A DNA stretch of 31,885 nucleotides, taken from contig DATKKE010000059.1 in NCBI GenBank assembly GCA_035543455.1, positions 1 to 31,885 of the forward strand, given 5' to 3'. Below the pieces are notes generated by a model. That model saw nothing but the letters and a program-made list of their open reading frames with translations. It did no database searches and was not told where the DNA came from. Below are positions 25,406 to 31,885 of this stretch, piece by piece (position 1 is the first letter of the stretch; every line of letters begins with the position of its first letter). The position numbers and the translations under genes were made by a program. This stretch comes from CAIKOD01 sp035543455. GTDB lineage: Archaea > Halobacteriota > Methanomicrobia > Methanomicrobiales > Methanospirillaceae.

Positions 25406-25894
25406 ATGATTAGTAATACGATGGAAGCCGCCCTCAACAGGCAGATTAACCGGGAATTATATTCAGCGTACCTTTACCTGTCGATGTCTGCATATTTCGA
25501 GGCGATACCGATGAGGGGGTTTGCACACTGGCTCAGGGTCCAGGTCAGAGAAGAGACGACCCATGCTGAAAAAATGTACGGCTACCTGGTCCAGGCCGGA
25601 GGGCGTGCCAGGATGGCCGCTATCGAAGAGCCGCAAGGGGAATGGAAATCACCCCTGGATGCATTTTTGCACGTTGCTGCACATGAAAAGGCAGTAACGG
25701 GTTTGATCAACAACCTGGTGACCCTGGCGGTCAGCGAAAACGATGAGGCGACCAATGCCATGCTCCAGTGGTTTGTTAAAGAACAGGTGGAAGAGGAGGA
25801 GAACGCTGGCGATGTGGTCGCAAAAATAAAGATGATCGGCGATAAACCTGCAGATCTGATCCTGCTCGACCATCACCTCGGGAAGCGCATCTGA
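25406..25894 (+). CDS. ftn: Ferritin, non-haem iron storage protein (162 aa)
   Basis: Oxidises Fe(II) and stores it as ferric mineral in a 24-subunit shell. The di-iron ferroxidase residues can be read with the same numbering as E. coli FtnA: E17, E50, H53, E94, Q127, with E129 and E130 as the third-site Glu pair. Four-helix bundle of the usual length; no haem Met of bacterioferritin is evident, so it is a ferritin, not Bfr. GGAGGAG lies ten bases before the ATG. It stands alone, between divergent DUF4870 and a T6 terminator, near copper and redox genes, but there is no shared transcript. Confidence 0.94.
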   Translation: MISNTMEAALNRQINRELYSAYLYLSMSAYFEAIPMRGFAHWLRVQVREETTHAEKMYGYLVQAGGRARMAAIEEPQGEWKSPLDAFLHVAAHEKAVTGLINNLVTLAVSENDEATNAMLQWFVKEQVEEEENAGDVVAKIKMIGDKPADLILLDHHLGKRI

Positions 25895-25900
25895 TTTTTT
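25895..25900 (+). terminator. Oligo-T terminator after ferritin
   Basis: Six T directly after the ferritin stop. Confidence 0.45.
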
Positions 25901-26281
25901 GGGATAAAAAAAATACTTTCCCGGATTTTTCTTGTTGATTTCTTTCGATTCTTACCGATCCATACCCAAATTCAGCATCACCCGATCCGGCACATCGCAA
26001 AGCCGGGGGCAGAGTATCAATTATTGCGCTCTTTAACATTCTTGCTGTTGTATTTTTCGAATATTAAAAAGCCTCAAACAACCGTCACAAGTGACCCCCG
26101 TCGGGATAGGACTGTTCTGTTAACTCTTTCCCTCTTATCGTCCGATAAACCCTGTCCTGAGTCTGTCCTGATGGGAGGGGCAGGGAGGGGATGAATCCCC
26201 TCCTGTCAAAATTTATGAAGATAGTATAGCAACAAGAGGAATTCAACAGAGCCAATTATTGAACTATTACTATCATATTAA
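25901..26281. other. Non-coding stretch with a G-rich hairpin
   Basis: No gene seen. It contains a strong stem-loop at 26184-26203 and leads to the TATA box at 26282. Composition alternates between AT-rich and G/C-rich blocks. Confidence 0.4.
26184..26203. repeat. Perfect inverted repeat, G-rich stem-loop
   Basis: GGAGGGGA (26184-26191) and TCCCCTCC (26196-26203) enclose a TGAA loop. No gene lies close upstream, so it is not an obvious terminator. Could belong to a small RNA or be the end of a lost element. Confidence 0.5.
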
Positions 26282-26293
26282 TTTAATATATAT
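26282..26293 (+). promoter_or_regulatory. TATA box of the PEGA-repeat gene
   Basis: TTTAATATATAT is about 145 bases before the ATG at 26436. A start 25 bases further on gives a leader of about 120 bases, unusually long for this region, where other genes have near-leaderless transcripts. Confidence 0.5.
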
Positions 26294-26315
26294 GGCTTCA
26301 TAGTAACAAATGTCG

Positions 26316-26350
26316 GTGGGGGTCGCCTAGTTAACTTGGCAGATCTCCAC
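26316..26350 (+). ncRNA. Predicted structured 5' leader hairpin of the PEGA gene
   Basis: Inside the predicted leader, 26316-26324 pairs with 26342-26350 (nine pairs, two of them G-U), and an inner stem pairs 26325-26327 with 26338-26340 and 26329-26330 with 26335-26336, with loop TTAA. One unpaired A (26341) and one T-T mismatch interrupt it. I read this by eye; no known RNA family is recognised. Confidence 0.45.
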
Positions 26351-26435
26351 ACGCCTGGGTGGGGGCATACATGAACAATGGGATTTCGGTGGGTTCCCTC
26401 TCCTGGTCCAGCAAACGATAAAATGAGGGAATAAC

Positions 26436-27857
26436 ATGAAGTCACATCGCAATCTCAACGGGCACATCCTGATTGTATTAGGTATTCTGGCATTGTTGTT
26501 GATTTCCGTAACTCCGGTCGTTGCCACCGGCACGTCATCGCCCCTGCTGGGAACCCTGCAGGTCAGCTCGACGCCTTCCGGTGCAAAACTCGTCCTCGAT
26601 AACGTCAACAAAGGCACTACACCGGTGACGGTGGAGAATATTCTGGCCGGAAGCCATACGATCTCGCTCTCGAAGGATGGATACTATGACTATACGGCAG
26701 ATATTGCCATTTCCGGCGGAAAAACAACGACGGTATCAGTCCCGCTTGCGTCGATATCCGCTGCGGCCAACGGGACATTGTTTGTCAATTCGACACCGTC
26801 AGGGGCAACGGTGATTATTGACGATATCGTCGCAGGTTTTACCCCGGCAACCTTCAAAAATATTATCCCCGGAGATCATATCGTTACCCTGACCCTTTCA
26901 GGCTACGATGACTACACCGAAACGGTGTCGGTAATGAGCGATACAACGTCTACCGTCAATGTAGATCTCGCCAAAATTAATCCTGCACCGGGTTCTGTCA
27001 GAGTCACCTCCACACCCTCCCTTGCGACAGTGTATCTCGATAATGTCAACAAGGGAACGACACCCCTCACCCTTGACAATGTCGGGGCGGGAAGTCATAC
27101 GATACTCCTGAGGAAAATTGGGTATAACGACTACCGTACGAGTATCAACGTAATTTCCGGGAAGACTGTAACAGTAAGCGCAACCCTGACCGTTGCCGGT
27201 CAGAAAACCGGGACCCTGAACATTAAGTCGATTCCTTCGGGGGCGACGATATCCCTTGATGGGGTGAACAAGGGTTCGACACCGATGACCATCAGCAATA
27301 TCTTGGCCGGGAGCCATGCCCTTATCCTGAAGAAGACCGGTTACCAAGATTATAAGGCGATTGTCCTGGTCGTGGCGGGCAGGACCACAAACCTCAGTTT
27401 CAGCATGTCGAAGCTCCCCCCGACGACCGGATCCATTACCATTAATTCCATACCGGCGGGAGCGACAATCCTCCTGGACGGTGTCAGCAAGGGGACGACG
27501 AACCGCACCCTCGATGACATCTCCCCCGGAACCCACGCGATCGTAGTGCAAAAAACAGGCTATGTCAATAACATGACGAACGTTACGGTCGTGGCTGGCA
27601 AGACGGAGACGTATACCGCCAAAATGTCCCTGATCCAGGCCACTACCGGGACAATCGTCATTAAATCCAGGCCAGTGGGGGCCACGGTGTTCCTCGATTC
27701 GGTAAATAAAGGTTATTCACCGATTACTCTCAGCAATATCGCCCCTGGAATACATTCCGTTATCCTGCGGGCATTTAATTATAAGCCGTACCAGACAAAC
27801 GTGAACGTCACTGCAGGAAGAACAATAGTTCTCAACATAACAATGACAAAAAACTAA
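26436..27857 (+). CDS. Secreted protein of six tandem PEGA repeats (473 aa)
   Basis: Signal peptide (about residues 1-31, cut near V-V-A-T), then six PEGA domains at 39-104, 113-178, 186-251, 259-324, 332-397 and 405-470. Each is about 66 residues, with linkers of 7-8, giving a 73-residue period. Each has the pattern G-T-L-x-V-x-S-x-P-x-G-A-x-V-x-L-D-x-V-x-x-G-x-T-P, then G-x-H-x-I-x-L-x-K-x-G-Y-x-D-Y. No C-terminal anchor is seen, so it is likely released or held in the S-layer. The repeats differ enough that they are an old duplication. A long structured leader precedes it; T6 follows. PEGA repeats are thought to be envelope or adhesion modules; role here unknown. Confidence 0.9.
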   Translation: MKSHRNLNGHILIVLGILALLLISVTPVVATGTSSPLLGTLQVSSTPSGAKLVLDNVNKGTTPVTVENILAGSHTISLSKDGYYDYTADIAISGGKTTTVSVPLASISAAANGTLFVNSTPSGATVIIDDIVAGFTPATFKNIIPGDHIVTLTLSGYDDYTETVSVMSDTTSTVNVDLAKINPAPGSVRVTSTPSLATVYLDNVNKGTTPLTLDNVGAGSHTILLRKIGYNDYRTSINVISGKTVTVSATLTVAGQKTGTLNIKSIPSGATISLDGVNKGSTPMTISNILAGSHALILKKTGYQDYKAIVLVVAGRTTNLSFSMSKLPPTTGSITINSIPAGATILLDGVSKGTTNRTLDDISPGTHAIVVQKTGYVNNMTNVTVVAGKTETYTAKMSLIQATTGTIVIKSRPVGATVFLDSVNKGYSPITLSNIAPGIHSVILRAFNYKPYQTNVNVTAGRTIVLNITMTKN

Positions 27858-27863
27858 TTTTTT
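27858..27863 (+). terminator. Oligo-T terminator after the PEGA-repeat gene
   Basis: Six T directly after the stop. Confidence 0.45.
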
Positions 27864-28068
27864 AACCCGGATTTCAATTGAATTTAATTACCCGGAATAA
27901 ATCCTTCTGCTGATCGTTTGAATAACCAGGATCGACCCTCATTTTTGCCCAGGATCGGGAATGCCGTTAAGGGTTCCGGCCCGAAAATTGTTCCAAGATA
28001 AAAAAAACTTTTAGCATTGCGCAGCTCTTAAGGATTGAAAGCCTTTAAAAGGGTTTGTTGGTATATCT

Positions 28069-29217
28069 GTGTGTCAGGAGGAATTGGTCACGACAAAAGC
28101 TGCGGTATATTTTGCCAGCCTGAGGGCAAGGGCCCCGTATGACAGCACGGTTTCAAAAGTGGGACGACTGTTCGATGAAGCCGGATTCGGCGAGTGTATC
28201 GGGAAAAATGCACTGACCGCAATAAAACTTCATTTCGGGGAGATGGGGAATGATTCCTACATAAACCCCGTATTTGTCAGGGAGGTCGTTGACCGGGTGA
28301 GGAAGTGTGGCGGGAAACCGTTTCTGACGGATTCAAACACGCTTTACCTCGGAAGCAGGTCAAATGCGGTCGACCATATCGAAACCGCCATCAGGCACGG
28401 GTTCGATTATGCCGTTGCAGGTGCCCCCCTCATCATCGCGGACGGACTCAGCGGGGGCAATACGCGGTCTGTATCGATCGATAAAAACCATTTCGCCGAA
28501 GTGATCATATCGGGGGACATAGTCGCGTCGGACAGCCTGCTGGTCCTTTCTCATTTCAAAGGGCATGAGGTAGCGGGTTTCGGGGGAGCGATAAAAAATC
28601 TCGCCATGGGGTGTGCATCGGCCAGGGGTAAGCAGGAGCAGCATTCGGCAAGGCCACTGGTGATAAAAGCACACTGTATCGGTTGCGGGAAATGTACGGT
28701 AGTCTGCCCGAAGTCCGCGATTTCCCTGAAGCGGAAAAAATCACATATCGACCGCGAACTGTGTATCGGTTGTTTCGAATGCATGACCGTATGCTCCCAG
28801 CATGCCATTGACATCGACTGGGAGACAGAAATTCCCCGGTTTGTGGAACGGCTCGTCGAATACGCATTCGGTGCCATCCAGGGAAAGGAACGCAGGCTCT
28901 GCTGCATGAATTTCCTCACCCGTATCACCCCGGATTGCGATTGCGTTCCCTGGAGCGATGCGCCGATAGTGCCTGATATCGGTATCCTCGCATCGAAAGA
29001 CCCTGTTGCAATCGATGCAGCCAGCTTTGACCTGGTCAACGGTCAGGCCGCCATCCCGGGCTCCCTGCTCACGCGAAATCACCGGAAAGGAGCAGACAAA
29101 TTTAAAGGACTTCGGGCAGGGACTGACGCCTTCCGACAGGTAACGTACGGTGAGGAAATCGGTCTTGGTACATCTGAATACAAACTTATCGATATACAGG
29201 GCGAAATTGAAAAATAA
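28069..29217 (+). CDS. DUF362 protein with two 4Fe-4S clusters (about 382 aa)
   Basis: The DUF362 domain (about residues 10-180 and again 290-360) holds K-L-H-F-G-E and G-F-G-G-A-I-K-N-L-A-M-G-C, family marks. Between the halves is a ferredoxin insert with C203-x2-C206-x2-C209-x3-C213 and C232-x2-C235-x2-C238-x3-C242, so two 4Fe-4S clusters. Family members in methanogens are uncharacterised iron-sulfur proteins, and some sit near corrinoid or redox enzymes; I infer electron transfer. The frame opens at a GTG (28069); a TTG at 28084 follows a GGAGG at only two bases, so the first start is kept. T6 follows. Confidence 0.87.
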   Translation: MCQEELVTTKAAVYFASLRARAPYDSTVSKVGRLFDEAGFGECIGKNALTAIKLHFGEMGNDSYINPVFVREVVDRVRKCGGKPFLTDSNTLYLGSRSNAVDHIETAIRHGFDYAVAGAPLIIADGLSGGNTRSVSIDKNHFAEVIISGDIVASDSLLVLSHFKGHEVAGFGGAIKNLAMGCASARGKQEQHSARPLVIKAHCIGCGKCTVVCPKSAISLKRKKSHIDRELCIGCFECMTVCSQHAIDIDWETEIPRFVERLVEYAFGAIQGKERRLCCMNFLTRITPDCDCVPWSDAPIVPDIGILASKDPVAIDAASFDLVNGQAAIPGSLLTRNHRKGADKFKGLRAGTDAFRQVTYGEEIGLGTSEYKLIDIQGEIEK

Positions 29218-29220
29218 ATC

Positions 29221-29226
29221 TTTTTT
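29221..29226 (+). terminator. Oligo-T terminator after the DUF362 gene
   Basis: Six T begin four bases after the DUF362 stop. Confidence 0.5.
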
Positions 29227-29451
29227 GGGCTATGTTGATGGCAGATAAGCAAAAGGCGATAGTGTAACACTGGATTGGAATTCCCAGGGTGTTCTGGAAA
29301 AATCAAACGTTCCAAGTGGCTATCATCAATCAATAATAGCATTTGCGTTGAGTCCCGGAACAGGAGATCATCAACAATAGCACCCACTGAATTAACACCG
29401 GTGCCGGTTATACTAAGTTTTCACCAAAAATATCAGGATTTTACAAAAATT

Positions 29452-29992
29452 TCAGGTTATGGAAGCAGGGATTATTACCCACGATTTATCATCTTCCCCG
29501 AAACGGTAATGGAATGTCAGGCCCGGTAATGCCTGATCAGGGACATCCGTTATCTCTACGACCCCGCTTCTGGTCACATTGGGTGCCAGGCCGATTTAGT
29601 GCAACATGTGTCGGAACTTCGTAGACCGTTCCGCTGCGGTCGGTAGCATAGGGGCTGGATAATTTATACTACAACTCCGCAACCGGTGCATTACCGGTAT
29701 TCGTCACGGAAAGCTCAAATAACACTGATTTCCTGACCGGGTCCCTTGACTTGTCATGCACCGTAAATGACAAGGTCATATTCCCTTTGTGGAGAACGGC
29801 GGGTTCGCCCAGTGCAAGGTTCTGGTACCTGCTCTGGTTACCGGTACCACTCATGCCGGGAATTGTCGTGTTGCTCCCTGGCCCGGTATCATTTGGATTA
29901 CTCCGTGTCGCTCCCATGCAACCGGCAGAAAAACAAGCAACCGAGATACATGAAATGATTACAAGACAGGCAATGAAGTCCCACCCCATCAT
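29452..29992 (-). pseudogene. DUF4352-like lipoprotein, broken by a stop and a frameshift
   Basis: The minus-strand frame from ATG 29992 (or 29989) starts with a lipoprotein signal peptide ending in the lipobox F-S-A-G-C, preceded by GAGGTGG. It then has a Pro/Ser/Thr linker and the start of a beta-rich domain (L-A-L-G-E-P-A ... F-E-L-S-V-T-N-T-G-N-A-P). TAG at 29671-29669 ends it. Beyond, the same frame reads Y-K-L-S-S-P-Y-A-T-D-R-S-G-T-V-Y-E-V-P, then near 29588-29596 a one-base shift leads to L-A-P-N-V-T-R-S-G-V-V-E-I-T-D-V-P and on to F-H-Y-R-F-G-E-D-D-K-S-W-V-I-I-P, ending TGA at 29454-29452. The whole is the DUF4352-like layout of about 180 residues, so it is a decayed gene. Confidence 0.78.
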
Positions 29993-30233
29993 GAACCACC
30001 TCTGGCAGGCAATGGTATGACCGAACCTATACTCACGACGGATATTATACTTGTGGGATGTAGCATCTGAAGTGAAACCCCGGCTGGTACCAGGTTTCGG
30101 GAACCATCTTGGGTCTTTTATACATATCCTGGTCAGGGGGGCATCGTTAAAAGAATAATTAAGCAGGATGAGAAGAAGAAATGTTATGTTTTTTGGGGTA
30201 TTCTTACTGCGAGACCAGGAATAAGGGAAAAGA

Positions 30234-31439
30234 TCAGGTCTCCTCGGGAAGACCCTGCAGGTTCCGATTATTTCCATTTCCGTTTCCATTCCCGGGAGAG
30301 AATGCCGAAAGGATCTGGTGGGTGATCCGGGAACCGAGGGTCGGTGGCAGTGATTCGAGCCAGAGGAAAAAACCCACTTTCGGGGGTGTACGACGTTCGA
30401 ATTTAAAATTCCCGTCCTTGTCCTGGACCATCTTCAGGTATTCACGCTTCGATTTCGACCTGAGATACACCAGGGGTTCATATCCGGGAAGGTCTGTAGC
30501 CAGGATTACCTTGGAAAAATTATCCATCAGGTGATTGAATTCCAATTTTTCTCCCCTGATCAGGAAATCGCGTTCCCGGCACAATGATTTTACCGCGGAT
30601 GGGTAAAGACCGCCATAGAGAATTTTCTTGACGAGAAGAGATGTTCCCTCAGGCGCATTATTTTTAATGTCAATATTCCCGGAAATCTGTGAGAATACCT
30701 TGTTCCGCTCTGAATCGTGATATTTTTCGTAATCGAAGGCTACTTTCTGATCGATTTCCGTCACCCTGAAAACCTTGCCGCGATCATTATGCCGTTTCGT
30801 GACCGGGAAAAATTTTGCACCCCGGTGCTTGACGAGCCCCTTGATCTGTTCGCACGATATCGTCCTGATATTGATATTGTCCTTTGATTTCATCAGTCGC
30901 CTGACAACGGAATAATGGGAAATATCGAAGGACGAAACCAGGAGGAACGGGACATGCTGCTGACCGAAAAGATAGCCCAGCAATCGCTTTTTATATGCCA
31001 CTTCTTTTTCAAATTCTTTTAAATCGGACGGCGATGTGACGACCTCGCCAAACGCTATACCCCCGTTCCTGTCGAGGAGCACGAGGTCGAACTCGGCAAG
31101 GTCCTGCCCGTTCCCACGGATAGTGATATCGCCGTTTCGCGAATAGAAAAATCCATTCTGCCCGAGTCGTACACTCCTTAACCCCTTCGGGGCATCGGCT
31201 CCCTTGAGAGCGACGGCACGTATCTCATCGGTCCCTTCGGCGATATCGAGGAACATCTCATAGATAATTGCTTCGTACCACCGTCCCTCCGCCGTCCTCA
31301 TATGTTCAATTTCCGGGGAAAACAGCTTATTTCTCTCGATCCTGCTTAAATGACGGGCTGCCTGGGCAGCGAATTTCTCATCAGGCTGAAAAGAGGAGAT
31401 ATTTTTATTGAGCCAGCTGATAAGTTCTGCCATTTTCAT
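30234..31439 (-). CDS. Uncharacterised protein with nuclease-like motif and Gly-Asn tail (401 aa)
   Basis: I do not recognise a family. An N-terminal helical part (about 1-70) is followed by a mixed sheet region with E56, D118 (A-E-F-D-L-V-L-L-D) and E132 (F-G-E-V-V-T-S), spaced as in PD-(D/E)XK nucleases; the final Lys of E-x-K is replaced by Val, with K148 or K150 nearby. So it may be an inactive or divergent nuclease fold. No transmembrane helix or signal. The C-terminus (about residues 380-388) has a G-N-G-N-G-N-G-N run encoded by GGAAAT/C repeats. A leaderless TATA position fits ATG 31439 (or the third codon ATG 31433). It is single-gene, antisense to nothing, and ends 242 bases from the pseudogene. 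Confidence 0.75.
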   Translation of the reverse strand: MKMAELISWLNKNISSFQPDEKFAAQAARHLSRIERNKLFSPEIEHMRTAEGRWYEAIIYEMFLDIAEGTDEIRAVALKGADAPKGLRSVRLGQNGFFYSRNGDITIRGNGQDLAEFDLVLLDRNGGIAFGEVVTSPSDLKEFEKEVAYKKRLLGYLFGQQHVPFLLVSSFDISHYSVVRRLMKSKDNINIRTISCEQIKGLVKHRGAKFFPVTKRHNDRGKVFRVTEIDQKVAFDYEKYHDSERNKVFSQISGNIDIKNNAPEGTSLLVKKILYGGLYPSAVKSLCRERDFLIRGEKLEFNHLMDNFSKVILATDLPGYEPLVYLRSKSKREYLKMVQDKDGNFKFERRTPPKVGFFLWLESLPPTLGSRITHQILSAFSPGNGNGNGNNRNLQGLPEET

Positions 31440-31752
31440 GATTTTATTTAATCTTTGTGGTTAAAAATCCTCTCCTGGTGCATGTCGGGAGAATCTTGAC
31501 CGTTATTGAAATGAGAGATGCAATATCGGGAAACAGGGTCAGCAGAGAGGCAATTACCTGGTTCCCATGATGTTGTATGGATTTTTGAAGACCGGGATCC
31601 GGGCTTGAATATGATTGCGAATCGCGAATGAGAAAAAAATTATGTTTCGGGCGCGATTATCACCAGGACAATGATATGCGGCGGGGACCGGACAGGTGAA
31701 AAAACCGCGTAAAATCTTCCTCTGTCTGAATTAACTAGGTTATTTGCGAATG
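31440..31752. other. Intergenic region between the 401-aa gene and the tRNA
   Basis: No gene is visible on either strand. It holds the promoter of the minus-strand gene near 31460 and nothing else recognisable before the tRNA TATA box. Confidence 0.4.
31460..31468 (-). promoter_or_regulatory. Possible TATA box for the 401-aa gene
   Basis: On the minus strand this reads TTTTTAACC, centred about 25 bases before ATG 31439. It would give a leaderless transcript, matching the lack of a ribosome-binding site there. Confidence 0.35.
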
Positions 31753-31760
31753 TTTATATA
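31753..31760 (+). promoter_or_regulatory. TATA box for tRNA-Lys
   Basis: TTTATATA is centred about 45 bases before the tRNA. A start site around 31783 gives a leader of about 19 bases, which includes the sequence that pairs with the trailer. Confidence 0.55.
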
Positions 31761-31801
31761 CTTTTCTTACCTTGTAATAATGCTGTGTGGCAAGTACCTG
31801 T

Positions 31802-31875
31802 GGGTTCGTAGCTCAGTTAGGTAGAGCGCCTGGCTTTTAACCAGGTGGTCGGGGGTTCAAATCCCTCCGGGCCCG
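31802..31875 (+). tRNA. tRNA-Lys, anticodon UUU
   Basis: Cloverleaf can be folded fully: acceptor GGGTTCG/CGGGCCC (31802-31808 with 31868-31874; two G-U pairs), D-stem GCTC/GAGC, anticodon stem CCTGG/CCAGG, loop CTTTTAA with anticodon TTT at 31836-31838, five-base variable loop and T-stem GGGGG/CCCTC with loop TTCAAAT. The discriminator is G at 31875; CCA is not encoded. No intron. Confidence 0.93.
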
Positions 31876-31885
31876 CTGCCACGGT

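Noticed and set aside
29669..29671. TAG read as pyrrolysine
   Set aside because: A second lesion (frameshift near 29590) in the same gene makes decay simpler than recoding.
1..31885. CRISPR arrays, insertion sequences, integrase or toxin-antitoxin genes
   Set aside because: No direct repeats with spacers, no transposase or integrase with intact motifs, and no toxin family was recognised.

Overview
The window looks like chromosome from a methanogenic euryarchaeon, most likely of the order Methanomicrobiales. The evidence is indirect: archaeal TATA-box promoters with short or absent leaders, oligo-T terminators, PEGA-repeat surface proteins, an archaeal riboflavin-pathway reductase, a ThiC paralogue, a DUF362 ferredoxin protein, and a nitrogenase-like reductase set of the kind common in methanogens. 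No mcr, rRNA or other definitive marker is present, so genus is not assigned. Most genes are G+C-moderate; several intergenic islands (about 120-578, 7162-7507, 13875-14513, 25895-26435, 29218-29992) are AT-richer and some hold decayed genes.

Layout. The left edge carries the first 36 codons of an isochorismatase-family hydrolase on the minus strand, then a gene-poor stretch and a pair of tiny membrane genes (a 43-residue one-helix protein and a SHOCT protein). The most interesting block follows (1112-7161): an ABC ATPase and permease, then, behind its own TATA box, two nitrogenase component-1 subunits (NifD-like and NifK-like), a NifH-like reductase and a class I SAM methyltransferase, tightly packed. 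All six P-cluster-type cysteines are present, and the NifD-like subunit keeps the cysteine aligned with the FeMo-co ligand but not the histidine. This predicts an active two-component metalloreductase of unknown substrate, with a methyltransferase and perhaps an exporter for the product or substrate.

7508-16047 holds separate genes: a 14-helix drug exporter, a lipoprotein carboxylesterase, a ThiC-family radical SAM enzyme, a YkgJ-type Cys-cluster protein, a flavin-binding stress protein, a collapsed DNA glycosylase pseudogene, a second isochorismatase-family hydrolase and a membrane-anchored PEGA protein. 16262-19930 holds a P-type cation ATPase, the riboflavin reductase and a small membrane protein.

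19999-25894 is metal- and redox-related: a minus-strand rubredoxin fused to a thiamine-diphosphate enzyme, divergent from a copper-type P1B ATPase with two metal-binding domains whose stop overlaps the start of a 46-residue YHS protein; then a DUF4870 membrane protein (minus) and a ferritin.

25895-31885 has a secreted six-repeat PEGA protein behind a structured RNA leader, a DUF362 ferredoxin protein, a DUF4352-like lipoprotein pseudogene (one TAG and one frameshift), an unassigned 401-residue protein with a degenerate nuclease-like motif, and a tRNA-Lys(UUU) at the right edge.
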